Shown here: in pieces, positions 6,504 to 15,460 of the stretch
How the letters are laid out: each line of letters opens with the position of its first letter
Numbering within the stretch: position 1 is the stretch's first letter
Assembly: GCA_913050055.1 (NCBI GenBank)
Contig: CAJXAT010000006.1
Coordinates: forward strand, 1 to 40,683
Reading direction: 5' to 3'
DNA: 40,683 nucleotides
Origin: an uncultured Flammeovirgaceae bacterium
GTDB taxonomy: Bacteria; Bacteroidota; Bacteroidia; Cytophagales; Cyclobacteriaceae
Program-made: the position numbers and the translations under genes
Notes under the pieces: model-generated
The model's database searches: none
The model's input: the letters and a program-made list of their open reading frames with translations, nothing else
Told to the model about the DNA's origin: nothing

Positions 6504-9274
6504 TGAGAGCTTTATTTTTTGTGCTTATTTTATTGATATCTGTCTTCTCCTACGCCCAGATTGTTCCAAAATTTAATGGGAGTTATGTGAGCGCACCTTT
6601 AGAATCGATCATTCTAGACTTAGAAGAACAATTCCAAATTGAATTTTTCTTTGATTACAATTGGATTGATACTGTTCAAATCTCGAGGAATTTTATAAAT
6701 GCCCCATTAGATACGGTTTTAAATAAAGTTTTCACAAATCAAAAACTAAGTTATTTCTTGAGCGGGGAAAAGGTATATATTTCTTTTCAGAAACCCATTA
6801 TTAATCAGTTTGGAATTGGCAAATTTTTCAATCGTGAGTCAATCTATGAACCGATTAAAAAGGGGTTGATCTTTGCCAAGGAATACCAAAAAGATCAGGA
6901 GGGGGTCAATGAATGGGAAAAGGTATATGCGGTGGGAGATCGATATCAGTTTGTTATGGGTGAAACGGCTTCCATAGCAGGGTATGTTAGGCAGTCAGGC
7001 AATGAGTTGCCTGTTGAGGCGGCTTTTATCTATGTCGAAGAACCATTTGTTGGTACCTCGACAGATGTCTCTGGTTTTTATACTTTAAGTATACCCACCG
7101 GCAAGCACATTTTATTGTTGCAATCCATTGAGATGAAAAATACGTATCGGAATATTGTCGTTTTCTCTGACGGGACTTTCAATATTGATATGGAAGTAGA
7201 TGTTATTGCCCTGAATGAGGTGGTAGTCAACAGTGATCGTGATATTAATATCGAGCAGGCCCAAATGGGGGTTACTAAAATTGGAATCGAAGAAACTAAA
7301 ACTATACCTGTGCTTTTGGGTGAAAGAGACATCGTGAAGGCAGCCACGACAACTTCCGGGGTTCAGGCAGTAGGTGAGGGTGCTGCCGGGGTTAATATTA
7401 GAGGGGGTAAAGCAGATCAAAACCTTTTTACAATTGATGGAGCTACGGTCTATAACACATCACATTTTTTTGGTTTTTTTTCTATTTTTAATTCAGAGTC
7501 TTTAGAGGGAATGGAACTATTTAAGGGAGGGATTCCTGCTAAATATGGAGGTCGTATTTCTTCGGTATTTGATATTACCACTAAGGTTCCAGATAAGGAA
7601 AAATATATTGTCAAAGGTGGTATTGGACCGGTCACCTCAAGTCTTTTATTTGAAGGCCCCCTTATAAAAGGAAAAACATCCCTTATGATGGGAGGAAGAG
7701 CCACTTATTCTGATTTTGTGCTCAAACAAATAAGTAATACCCCCTTAAGTAATCAGGATGCTGATTTTCATGATTTTATTCTTAAAATTGATCATAAAAT
7801 TGATATAAATAATACCCTTTCGGCTTCGGGATATTACAGCTTTGATAGTTTTCAATTGGACTCCGATTCTCTGCTTGGCTACTCCGATTTTAGTTATACA
7901 AATGCAAACTTTTCAATCAACTGGATGCACCAATTTAATGATCATTTAGATGGGTCATTAAGGCTTACAGGAAGCCAATATGGTTATCGTATTGGGTACG
8001 ATAAGCTATTAACTCAAGCCTTTGATATTAACTATGAAATTTCCGAATTAACGGCAGCCACTGATTTCAACTATTATTTAGACGAAAAAAATCATTTCAA
8101 CTTTGGAACTAGCATCAAGAAATATCAGGTTAATCCTGGCGTGAGGCAGCCTCTTGGGGACTTGTCTAATATTAGCTTTGATGAAATCAATCCCGAACAG
8201 GCGCTAGAATCAGCTATTTATTTCTCTAACCAATATGATCCTACAAAAGACATTTCGCTTTATGCAGGGTTAAGATATTCTTTATATACCAAGTTAGGTC
8301 CATCTGAATCCTATCAATATGCGCTTGATAAACCCATAAATCAGGCGTTCATTGTAGATACTCTTTCTTACAGGAAAGGTTTGCCAACGGTTACCTACCA
8401 TGGTCCCGAATTACGATTATCAGGAAGGTTTTCTCTCGCAAATTTAAGTTCTGTGAAGGTCAGTTATAACCGGTCTCGACAATATGTTCATATGCTGATT
8501 AATTCTGCCTCATTGGCACCTACTGACATTTGGAGATTGTCAGGCAAATACGTGGCTCCTCAAATAGCAGATCAATTTTCAATAGGTTATTATAAAAATA
8601 TCGTAAGAAATAATGTTCTAGAGTTTTCAGTCGAGACGTATTACAAGGACATCAAAAATTTAGTTGATTTTAAGGTAGGCGCAGATTTGCAATTTAATAA
8701 GGCTATTGAAACAGATCTTTTGCAGGGGGATGGTCGATCTTATGGATTGGAGCTTTCTGCCAAAAAATCTAATGGATGGTTCACAGGCTGGATTAATTAT
8801 ACCTGGTCACGTAGTTTTATCCGTTTAAATGGTGATTTTGCAGAGGAGCGCGTCAATGGAGGGGATTTCTTCAAAACTACTTATGATAAACCTCATTATT
8901 TAAACTTGGTAACGAATTATAAATTCACAAGAAGGTACAGTTTATCTTTAAATTTGGTATATTCAAGTGGTCGGCCAGTTACTTATCCTATTGGAAAATG
9001 GCAATTTAATACTGCTGAAAGCCTACAGTACTCCGAGAGAAATGCCTTCCGTATTCCTGATTATTTCAGAGTTGACCTAGGGTTTGACATTGAGGGTTCG
9101 CACAAGATAAAAAAATTGGCCCATTCTTTTTGGACCTTTTCAATTTATAATCTTTTTGGCAGAGATAATGCGTATTCAATTTTCTTCAAGACGGTTGGTG
9201 GAGATGTCGAGGGCTACAAAATGACGGTATTTGCGAATCCAATTCCTACGATTACCTTTAATTTTAAAATATGA
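6500..9274 (+). CDS. TonB-dependent outer-membrane receptor with STN and carboxypeptidase-like domains
   Basis: A large TonB-dependent transporter. Order: signal peptide (MMRALFFVLILLISVFSYAQ); an STN-like domain around residues 22-95 (APLESIILDLEEQF, APLDTVLNKVF); a carboxypeptidase-regulatory-like domain around 155-240 (ASIAGYVRQSGNELPVEAAF, TDVSGFYTLSIPTGKH); the plug with VNIRGGKADQNLFTIDGA and MELFKGGIPAKYGGRISSV; then a beta-barrel ending in an aromatic-rich strand and FANPIPTITFNFKI. STN domains in such receptors usually signal to a FecR-type anti-sigma factor, but none is encoded here. The ATG at 6500 is preferred over an upstream in-frame TTG at 6479 because it forms an ATGA overlap with the preceding stop and begins directly before the signal peptide. 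It is followed by a DUF4249 gene, the standard partner of this receptor subclass rather than SusD. Confidence 0.95.
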   Translation: MMRALFFVLILLISVFSYAQIVPKFNGSYVSAPLESIILDLEEQFQIEFFFDYNWIDTVQISRNFINAPLDTVLNKVFTNQKLSYFLSGEKVYISFQKPIINQFGIGKFFNRESIYEPIKKGLIFAKEYQKDQEGVNEWEKVYAVGDRYQFVMGETASIAGYVRQSGNELPVEAAFIYVEEPFVGTSTDVSGFYTLSIPTGKHILLLQSIEMKNTYRNIVVFSDGTFNIDMEVDVIALNEVVVNSDRDINIEQAQMGVTKIGIEETKTIPVLLGERDIVKAATTTSGVQAVGEGAAGVNIRGGKADQNLFTIDGATVYNTSHFFGFFSIFNSESLEGMELFKGGIPAKYGGRISSVFDITTKVPDKEKYIVKGGIGPVTSSLLFEGPLIKGKTSLMMGGRATYSDFVLKQISNTPLSNQDADFHDFILKIDHKIDINNTLSASGYYSFDSFQLDSDSLLGYSDFSYTNANFSINWMHQFNDHLDGSLRLTGSQYGYRIGYDKLLTQAFDINYEISELTAATDFNYYLDEKNHFNFGTSIKKYQVNPGVRQPLGDLSNISFDEINPEQALESAIYFSNQYDPTKDISLYAGLRYSLYTKLGPSESYQYALDKPINQAFIVDTLSYRKGLPTVTYHGPELRLSGRFSLANLSSVKVSYNRSRQYVHMLINSASLAPTDIWRLSGKYVAPQIADQFSIGYYKNIVRNNVLEFSVETYYKDIKNLVDFKVGADLQFNKAIETDLLQGDGRSYGLELSAKKSNGWFTGWINYTWSRSFIRLNGDFAEERVNGGDFFKTTYDKPHYLNLVTNYKFTRRYSLSLNLVYSSGRPVTYPIGKWQFNTAESLQYSERNAFRIPDYFRVDLGFDIEGSHKIKKLAHSFWTFSIYNLFGRDNAYSIFFKTVGGDVEGYKMTVFANPIPTITFNFKI

Positions 9275-10470
9275 GAAGGAAAATAAAAAACATAGTTTAT
9301 CTATTTCCAATCATAGTCCTTTCTTGTGTAGAACCCTATGAACATAATTTCATTGGGGAGACTGAAAATTCTTTGTTGGTAGTGGATGCCATTTTGACTA
9401 ACGAAATAAAAACACATACCGTAAAATTATCCTATACATCTTCTTTTATATCTGAAGACCTTATATTAGCTAAGGGAGCCACAGTGACCATTGAATCAGA
9501 GAATGGTGAGATCGTGAATTTAATAGAATCGTTACCTGGCAACTACGTTACTGACTCAACATATGCAGGAATGATTGGAGAAAGTTATAGGCTGAGAGTC
9601 ATCACAGAAAATGGCAATGAATACTTATCTACCAAAGAGACGTTGAATGAAGCCCCACCTATTGACAGTTTATACGGTCGATATGTTCAATTACCGTCAA
9701 AAGAGAGTGGAGCTATTTTGAATGGGGTTCAAATATTCTTAGTGACCGATTGGCAAAATTACGAAGTCAGTACTTTCAGGTATACCTGGGAGGAGACTTA
9801 CGAATGGAGAGTTCCTTATCCCTCATATTATTTTTGGGACGAAATTTCTGAAAAATCGGTACTGAGAACACAAAGTGTAGACAAATGTTTTAGGCATGAG
9901 ACCAGCAGTTCCTTAATAATAGGCTCTGGAATCGCGTTGAATAATCAAAAATTAACTGAATTCCCCGTTCATTTTATCAATGAAGTAGATCCAAATTTAG
10001 CCTATAAAACAGCCGTTCAGGTCAAGCAATACGCCTTGTCTGCATCTACTTATCAATTTTATAAGAGATTGCAGGATAATAATGAATCCGGAGGATCTCT
10101 TTTTGATAAACAAAAAGGGAATGTTGTGGGGAACATGGAGGTGTTGAAGGGTCCTCAAGAGTCGGTTTTGGGAAATTTTGAAGTTTCTGGGGTATCGTCA
10201 AAATTAGCATTCTTTGTGCCCAAAACTTTTGTTCCGGATGGTTTCAATATTCCGATACTTAATGCTCAATGTAACTTAATTTATAGGACGTCATCTGATT
10301 CTATTCCACCGGCAGGTTTAATGGATTATTTTAGCTCAAGTGAGTCGGCGGGAAAAGGGATATGGGCATTTTTTATGCCGGAGCCTCCGGGATTTTACAT
10401 AATACTTTCTGAGCATTGTACGGACTGTAGGATTAATGGGGATATTGAACTACCTACTTTTTGGAGATGA
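9271..10470 (+). CDS. DUF4249 lipoprotein, partner of the TonB receptor
   Basis: A 399-residue lipoprotein with signal sequence and lipobox in YLFPIIVLSCVEPYE. The early EPYEHNFIGETENSLLVVDAILTNE followed by THTVKLSYTS is the hallmark start of DUF4249, and the sequence then reads as an Ig/transthyretin-like strand region (ATVTIESENGE, GESYRLRVITENG) leading to a beta-rich C-terminal half with paired cysteines near the end (SEHCTDC). DUF4249 proteins are regularly encoded directly after TonB receptors in Bacteroidota and are thought to act as outer-membrane accessory lipoproteins; their ligand is unknown. Its ATG overlaps the receptor's TGA as ATGA and its own TGA overlaps the next ATG the same way. 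Confidence 0.92.
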   Translation: MRRKIKNIVYLFPIIVLSCVEPYEHNFIGETENSLLVVDAILTNEIKTHTVKLSYTSSFISEDLILAKGATVTIESENGEIVNLIESLPGNYVTDSTYAGMIGESYRLRVITENGNEYLSTKETLNEAPPIDSLYGRYVQLPSKESGAILNGVQIFLVTDWQNYEVSTFRYTWEETYEWRVPYPSYYFWDEISEKSVLRTQSVDKCFRHETSSSLIIGSGIALNNQKLTEFPVHFINEVDPNLAYKTAVQVKQYALSASTYQFYKRLQDNNESGGSLFDKQKGNVVGNMEVLKGPQESVLGNFEVSGVSSKLAFFVPKTFVPDGFNIPILNAQCNLIYRTSSDSIPPAGLMDYFSSSESAGKGIWAFFMPEPPGFYIILSEHCTDCRINGDIELPTFWR

Positions 10471-12665
10471 AAAGGTTAAGATTTTTAAATCTATGTATTT
10501 TCATGTTTTTTCATTTCTCTGGAAATGGGCAAGAAAATATTCACGAGGAGGTTTTTTTACAAATCAGTAGCGATCGATTTGTTTCAGGTGAGCGCATTCT
10601 GTTTCATGCATTGGTTAGAAGTAAGTCTTCAGGAAAGCTTTCGGAGCTAAGTTCGATTCTTTATATCGAGTTATTGGACAATGAACAAAAGCCGGTTTTT
10701 CAGACAAAAATAAAACTTGAAAAGGGCCAAGGGACTGGAGATTATTTTATTTCCAGTTTGATTGAATCTGGAAATTATCAACTTATAGGATACACGCGTT
10801 GGATGAAAAATTTTGGCGATTACTACCGTATTCCCATCACAATCTATAATCCATTTGAGGAATATGTCGTTACCTCTCCCAGTGAACTAAAAATAGAAAT
10901 TTATCCTGAAAGCGGAAATCTAGTGGCAGGATTCAAAAACAAAGTATTACTTCGTTATGCCAACGAACAAGGAGTAGGGATAGATTTCAAAGGTAAAATT
11001 GTAGATTCCGAGGGGACTACCTTAACCTCTATTGAATCTATAGATGGGATGGCTAAATTTTATTTTAGCCCGCTCGCTAATATGCAATACAGGATGATTT
11101 ATGAAGATTCTTCGAGAAATTTTAATTTTATAGATCTGCCCATGGCCTGTCAAGCATGTGCAAGTATATCCCTGACCGAATTTTCTAAGGGGGTTGTTTT
11201 GAAAGTCAATGATAATGCTACCCATGAAAAAAAAGGAATTTTAAAAATTCGTGATCGTTATAAGATTTATTTTGAAGATTATGTCGAGGTGGGCCAATCG
11301 TTCAATATGGACAAAAAGTCAATGCCAGAAGGCTTACTAAGAGTAGAATATTTTGATGCTCAAGGTGAAATGACGGCCCATAGATTATTTTATAATGGGG
11401 CAATAGCCGTCACGAAAAATGAAGTAATAAAGACGAAATCAAGGAATTTTGTGGAATTAGCTGATTTAAATCAATCAATCACCTCAGTCTCAATCGTAGT
11501 TAGATCTTGTGAATTAGCTTCAAGATCTGCCGTTATTTCCCAAATTAATAGCCAGTTAGTTACGCGTCCACTGAGATCTGATTTTGTCAGTCAGACGAAT
11601 TTAGATGATTGGATGATCCTTTCAAAGGTAAGTTGGCTTGAATGGGGACTCATTGATCAAGTGGCGATGATGCCAGAGCATCGTAATGATTTATTAGAGG
11701 GGATTATAACCTCCAGAGAGGAAGATATTTTTGGAAAGATCGTTGTATTTTCTATTCCCGGCAAGACCTCTGATATAAACTTGGCTCAGACAGATGTGAA
11801 CGGTAAGTTTTTGCTCAATATTGAACAGGATATGGTTGGCGATAATAGCGGATATATCAACGTATTAGATTACGATGGAGGTGAGTATGAAATAATCATG
11901 AATTCTGAATTTTATACTGAATATCCAAATTTCGAAAACTGGCCCCTTCGCTATGATTCTCTTACCGTTGCACAAGTGATCAAATCAAGTGTTGAGGTAC
12001 AAATTGAGAATTCTTTTCAACATTTACGTAGAGATAGTATCGTGATGGAGAAAAAGGAGTATTTTGAAATATTGAATGTCAAAAATTATCATCTCGATGA
12101 TTTCACGAGATTCCCAACGATGAGAGACTCATTTATTGAATATATACCAGAAATTGCCATTGGTAAATCAAGAACTGATTATGATTTCAATATTCGCTGG
12201 CCCTCAGAATTGAGTTCTTTCAATCAAACAGGGATCTATTTGGTACTTTTTGATGGGATTTTGGCTAGTCCCAAAGAAGTGCTTGAATATTCTCCTTATA
12301 ATATCAGCGATATAGAAATACTTAGTGAGAGATACTATATTGGGTCAGTGGTTTTAGACGGAATTATAGCCCTTAAAACTAAAGACGGTGACCTTTATGG
12401 TTTTGAACCCAAAGGGCTGAAATATAAATACAAGGGGTTCCAGCGCCAAAAAATTTACTTCTCCCCTGATCATGCTCAGCTAAAAGAATTAAGGATCCCT
12501 GACCAACGGAGGTTATTGGACTGGCAGTTCATGTCTCAAATAGATTCAAGTCAAAAAACGGGATTTTATACTTCTGATCTTTTGGGCACGTATGACGTTC
12601 TGATTACTGGGATCTCAGCTTCCGGAGAATTGATTCAGGAGATCCGCACCTTAGTGGTAGAATAA
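10467..12665 (+). CDS. MG2-domain surface protein with barrel-less TonB plug-like C-terminus
   Basis: A secreted protein of 732 residues from the ATG at 10467 (a TTG six bases upstream is in frame but the ATG sits in an ATGA overlap). After the signal peptide ending SGNGQ, residues about 25-130 resemble an alpha-2-macroglobulin MG2 domain (EVFLQISSDRFVSGERILFH, ESGNYQLIGYTRWMKNFG). A carboxypeptidase-regulatory-like segment lies near residues 410-460 (DVNGKFLLNIE). Near the C-terminus, IYLVLFDGILASP through DIEILSERYYIGSVVLDGIIALKTKDG has the cadence of a TonB plug (Leu-Asp-Gly, DIE-I-L, GV-I-T) but no beta-barrel follows; the protein ends with a short strand-rich module. Such MG2/plug proteins recur in Bacteroidota beside TonB receptors. 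The role may be a soluble or surface component of the same uptake complex; that is inference. Confidence 0.85.
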   Translation: MKRLRFLNLCIFMFFHFSGNGQENIHEEVFLQISSDRFVSGERILFHALVRSKSSGKLSELSSILYIELLDNEQKPVFQTKIKLEKGQGTGDYFISSLIESGNYQLIGYTRWMKNFGDYYRIPITIYNPFEEYVVTSPSELKIEIYPESGNLVAGFKNKVLLRYANEQGVGIDFKGKIVDSEGTTLTSIESIDGMAKFYFSPLANMQYRMIYEDSSRNFNFIDLPMACQACASISLTEFSKGVVLKVNDNATHEKKGILKIRDRYKIYFEDYVEVGQSFNMDKKSMPEGLLRVEYFDAQGEMTAHRLFYNGAIAVTKNEVIKTKSRNFVELADLNQSITSVSIVVRSCELASRSAVISQINSQLVTRPLRSDFVSQTNLDDWMILSKVSWLEWGLIDQVAMMPEHRNDLLEGIITSREEDIFGKIVVFSIPGKTSDINLAQTDVNGKFLLNIEQDMVGDNSGYINVLDYDGGEYEIIMNSEFYTEYPNFENWPLRYDSLTVAQVIKSSVEVQIENSFQHLRRDSIVMEKKEYFEILNVKNYHLDDFTRFPTMRDSFIEYIPEIAIGKSRTDYDFNIRWPSELSSFNQTGIYLVLFDGILASPKEVLEYSPYNISDIEILSERYYIGSVVLDGIIALKTKDGDLYGFEPKGLKYKYKGFQRQKIYFSPDHAQLKELRIPDQRRLLDWQFMSQIDSSQKTGFYTSDLLGTYDVLITGISASGELIQEIRTLVVE

Positions 12666-12679
12666 TGGGCTATTACCCC

Positions 12680-12687
12680 TAACTTTG
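12680..12687 (+). promoter_or_regulatory. Bacteroidota-type -7 box (TAACTTTG) for rlmN
   Basis: TAACTTTG is an exact match to the Bacteroidota -7 consensus TAnnTTTG. It lies 15 bases after the stop of the MG2 gene and only four bases before the rlmN ATG, so initiation here would give a leaderless or nearly leaderless message. A -33 TTG/TTTG at the expected spacing is not obvious, which lowers confidence. Confidence 0.45.
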
Positions 12688-12691
12688 CATT

Positions 12692-13723
12692 ATGAAGCAA
12701 GACGTTCGTAAGTTGACATTCGATAAATTGAAAGATTACGTATCGGAAACAGGATTACCTGCGTTTCGTGCAAAACAAATTTGGGAATGGATATGGGTTA
12801 AGTCGGCACATACTTTTGAGGAAATGTCCAATCTCTCCCTCTTGATGCGCGCACAATTGGCCGAAGATTTTGATATTTTACCGATCTCAGTGCAGACCGA
12901 TCAAAAATCGAATGATGGAACTATAAAACTAGCATTTGCACTTCATGACAAATCCTTAGTGGAGGGGGTGTTGATTCCGGCTGAGGATCGAATGACGGCC
13001 TGCGTTTCCTCTCAAGTAGGGTGTTCGTTGAGTTGTAAGTTTTGTGCCACGGGTTATATGGACCGCAAGCGAAATTTAGATCCAGCAGAGATTTATGATC
13101 AAGTGGTTGAAATAGACCAGCAAGCCAAAAGGCATTTTGATACACCTCTAAGCAATATTGTTTTTATGGGGATGGGAGAGCCTTTACTTAATTATAAGAA
13201 CGTATTACAGAGCATTGAACGGATTACTGGCACAGATGGGCTCAATATGTCGCCTAAGCGTATCACGGTATCTACTGCAGGTATTGCCAAGATGATCATC
13301 AAGCTGGCTGATGATCAAGTCAAATTTAATTTGGCCTTGTCTCTGCATGCGGCCAATGACGTAAAAAGGAATCAAATCATGCCTATCAATGAAACCAATA
13401 CATTGAAAGTATTGAAGGAATCATTACTTTATTTTTATCAAAAAACGGGAAATCAAATTACTTTTGAATACATCGTTTTTAATAATTTTAATGACCGAAT
13501 CGAGGATGCAGAGGAGTTATGGCATTTTACTAAATCAATACCTTCCAAAATCAACATTATTGAATATAATTCGATCGTTGAGGCCCAATATCAAAATACG
13601 ACCGCTGACAAGTTGGAGCAATTTGCAGATTTTTTGAAATCCAAGAAACTCATCGTCAATATACGAAGGAGTCGAGGGAAAGATATTGATGCGGCCTGCG
13701 GACAGCTGGCCAATAAAAATTAA
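12692..13723 (+). CDS. rlmN: 23S rRNA (adenine2503-C2)-methyltransferase RlmN
   Basis: A radical SAM enzyme that methylates C2 of A2503 in 23S rRNA (and A37 of some tRNAs). The 4Fe-4S-binding motif is CSLSCKFC, with cysteines at residues 111, 115 and 118, followed by ATGYMDRKRNL. Further family landmarks are NIVFMGMGEPLLNY, RITVSTAGI, FNLALSLHAANDVKRNQIMPIN, and a final GKDIDAACGQL carrying the second catalytic cysteine that forms the methylated-Cys intermediate in this family. Length 343 residues is normal. It is convergent with the rhomboid gene, with two bases between the stops. It starts just after the receptor operon and seems to have its own promoter, so it is probably an independent housekeeping gene. 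Confidence 0.97.
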   Translation: MKQDVRKLTFDKLKDYVSETGLPAFRAKQIWEWIWVKSAHTFEEMSNLSLLMRAQLAEDFDILPISVQTDQKSNDGTIKLAFALHDKSLVEGVLIPAEDRMTACVSSQVGCSLSCKFCATGYMDRKRNLDPAEIYDQVVEIDQQAKRHFDTPLSNIVFMGMGEPLLNYKNVLQSIERITGTDGLNMSPKRITVSTAGIAKMIIKLADDQVKFNLALSLHAANDVKRNQIMPINETNTLKVLKESLLYFYQKTGNQITFEYIVFNNFNDRIEDAEELWHFTKSIPSKINIIEYNSIVEAQYQNTTADKLEQFADFLKSKKLIVNIRRSRGKDIDAACGQLANKN

Positions 13724-13725
13724 GT

Positions 13726-14652
13726 TTATTTTTTACTGGCGTTAAAAAGTTTTTGTTTTTCCTCTTTGGTCAGACTCTCATATCCTTTTTGTGAAATCCT
13801 ATCCAAAATGGCATCTATTTCATCTTGTTCAGAAGTATGGGAGGACAGGGGCGATGTGTCATGGTTTACTTCAGTAGCTGCTTTCGCCTTTTTTCTGGGC
13901 TTGCTTCTGTGAGTGACTTTAATTTTTGAGGATTGTCTGAAAAAGCTTTTGAGAAAATCAATAATTTGAAGAATCCAACCACCGAGATCCTGACCTTTTT
14001 GTATTCGCTTGATATAGCCATAACCCATAGCAGCCCCTGCTAAATGTGCCCATTCGCCTCCTGCATTTGCACCTACGGTTTGTGAAAAAGAAAGAATGAT
14101 ATAAAAAAAGGCAATATATTTAATTTTTACGGGCCCAATCAAAAGCAAATGGAATGTATAATTAGGCAGTAAAGTGGCTGCGGCCGTAATGATGGCATAC
14201 ACTCCAGCTGAAGCGCCAAGCATTCTGGAAATTTGCTGGCTTTCATAAAAGGGCAGCGTGTTGTAAATGATCAAATAAAGCAGTCCACCAGCAAGACCTC
14301 CGAGCACATAAAGTGAAATTACTTTGTCGTTGCCTAAATATTCTACAATAAGTTTACCAAACCAATAGAGGACCAACATGTTAAATAAAATATGGAATAA
14401 GTCAGCGTGTAAAAAAAAGTAGGTGATGATAGACCATGGCTGAAATAAAAATGAACTGAGATCCGAGGGAAGCATCAATAACTCCTCTATAGACCTATAG
14501 ATTTCTCCACCACCACTCACTTTAAGAAATATGCTCAAGGTCAGCATTACTAAAAAAACAATAACATTGATGATTATAATCTGCGCAATGGCATTGTTGG
14601 GCTTGTTCCAAGCATTTTTGAATTCATCAAGCAGATTTTCGCTTGTATTCAT
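13726..14652 (-). CDS. Rhomboid family intramembrane serine protease (second copy)
   Basis: Rhomboids cut membrane proteins within the bilayer using a Ser-His dyad. This 308-residue protein has about six hydrophobic helices, the catalytic motif GASAG with Ser148, and the partner His203 in EWAHLAGAAMG. The HADLFHILFNMLVLYWFG element matches the conserved second transmembrane segment (H-x-x-x-x-H-x-x-x-N). After the membrane core is a basic, hydrophilic cytoplasmic tail of about 85 residues with KPRKKAKAA and a helical ending ISQKGYESLTKEEKQKLF, a tail type common in Cytophagales rhomboids. It follows the other rhomboid gene by two bases and is the last gene of the unit that includes mutL. Substrates are unknown. 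Confidence 0.93.
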   Translation of the reverse strand: MNTSENLLDEFKNAWNKPNNAIAQIIIINVIVFLVMLTLSIFLKVSGGGEIYRSIEELLMLPSDLSSFLFQPWSIITYFFLHADLFHILFNMLVLYWFGKLIVEYLGNDKVISLYVLGGLAGGLLYLIIYNTLPFYESQQISRMLGASAGVYAIITAAATLLPNYTFHLLLIGPVKIKYIAFFYIILSFSQTVGANAGGEWAHLAGAAMGYGYIKRIQKGQDLGGWILQIIDFLKSFFRQSSKIKVTHRSKPRKKAKAATEVNHDTSPLSSHTSEQDEIDAILDRISQKGYESLTKEEKQKLFNASKK

Positions 14653-14654
14653 AA

Positions 14655-15455
14655 TCAGTATGGTTTAATTGTTTTATTATTAATCCAAATTCTAATAAGG
14701 GTGAAGGCGATCAGCATACCGCTTAAATGCGCGAGATGCGCCACATTATCTCCTTCTGAACGATTTAATTCGGAATAAAGTTCTATGGCTCCGTAAATAA
14801 AAACCAAATATTTGGCTCGAATGGGAATAGGTGGAAATAAAAGCATGAGCTGCAAGTTAGGAAATAGCATAGCAAAAGCCATCAAAATGCCATAAACTGC
14901 CCCTGAGGCACCAACCATTGGAATATTTGTTTTGAGATCAAATATCTGTGTGACGGCACTCATCGTTTGTTTTATGTAATCTGGATCTTGTGGATTCTCA
15001 TAATACCCATTTGAGAGCTCGGCCAACCCTTGCAAATTGAATCGACGCGACTTGTGTTCAGAAATGAATAAGCTAAAGTCATCGGGATTTGGATTAGAGA
15101 GATAGGTTTCCGTATCTGCTTTCAATTGATATTGTTCTATAAAATTAGCACCGCCAAAAAGCATACCTGCCCCAATACCACAGGCAAGATAGAAGATGAG
15201 GAATTTTTTTTCCCCGAAGGTTTGTTCAAGGAGTGGGCCAAAAATAAAAACAGCAAACATATTTCCCAATAGATGGCTGAAGTTGGCATGAATCCACATA
15301 TAGGTGATGAACTGATGTAGCGCGAATTGATCAGAAAAAACCACACGCAACCCCAACCAAGAGGATAAGGGTAGGTTCAATAAAGATTGCAAAACAAAGA
15401 TCCCCACATTCGCAATTAAAATGTACTTGACCGTAGGGGTTAATCTTCCAAACAT
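14655..15455 (-). CDS. Rhomboid family intramembrane serine protease (first copy)
   Basis: A 266-residue rhomboid. WIHANFSHLLGNMFAVFIFG is the conserved early helix, GASGAVYG carries the nucleophile Ser184, and His240 in NVAHLAHLSGM completes the dyad. Between the helix ending GAGMLFGGA and the catalytic helix is a hydrophilic insertion of roughly 70 residues (about 106-178, containing NPNPDDFSLF and YYENPQDPDY) not found in minimal bacterial rhomboids such as GlpG; it would be a loop or small domain outside the core. There is no C-terminal extension. The ATG starts five bases after the mutL stop, so the two are almost certainly cotranscribed. Confidence 0.93.
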   Translation of the reverse strand: MFGRLTPTVKYILIANVGIFVLQSLLNLPLSSWLGLRVVFSDQFALHQFITYMWIHANFSHLLGNMFAVFIFGPLLEQTFGEKKFLIFYLACGIGAGMLFGGANFIEQYQLKADTETYLSNPNPDDFSLFISEHKSRRFNLQGLAELSNGYYENPQDPDYIKQTMSAVTQIFDLKTNIPMVGASGAVYGILMAFAMLFPNLQLMLLFPPIPIRAKYLVFIYGAIELYSELNRSEGDNVAHLAHLSGMLIAFTLIRIWINNKTIKPY

Positions 15456-15460
15456 ATTTA

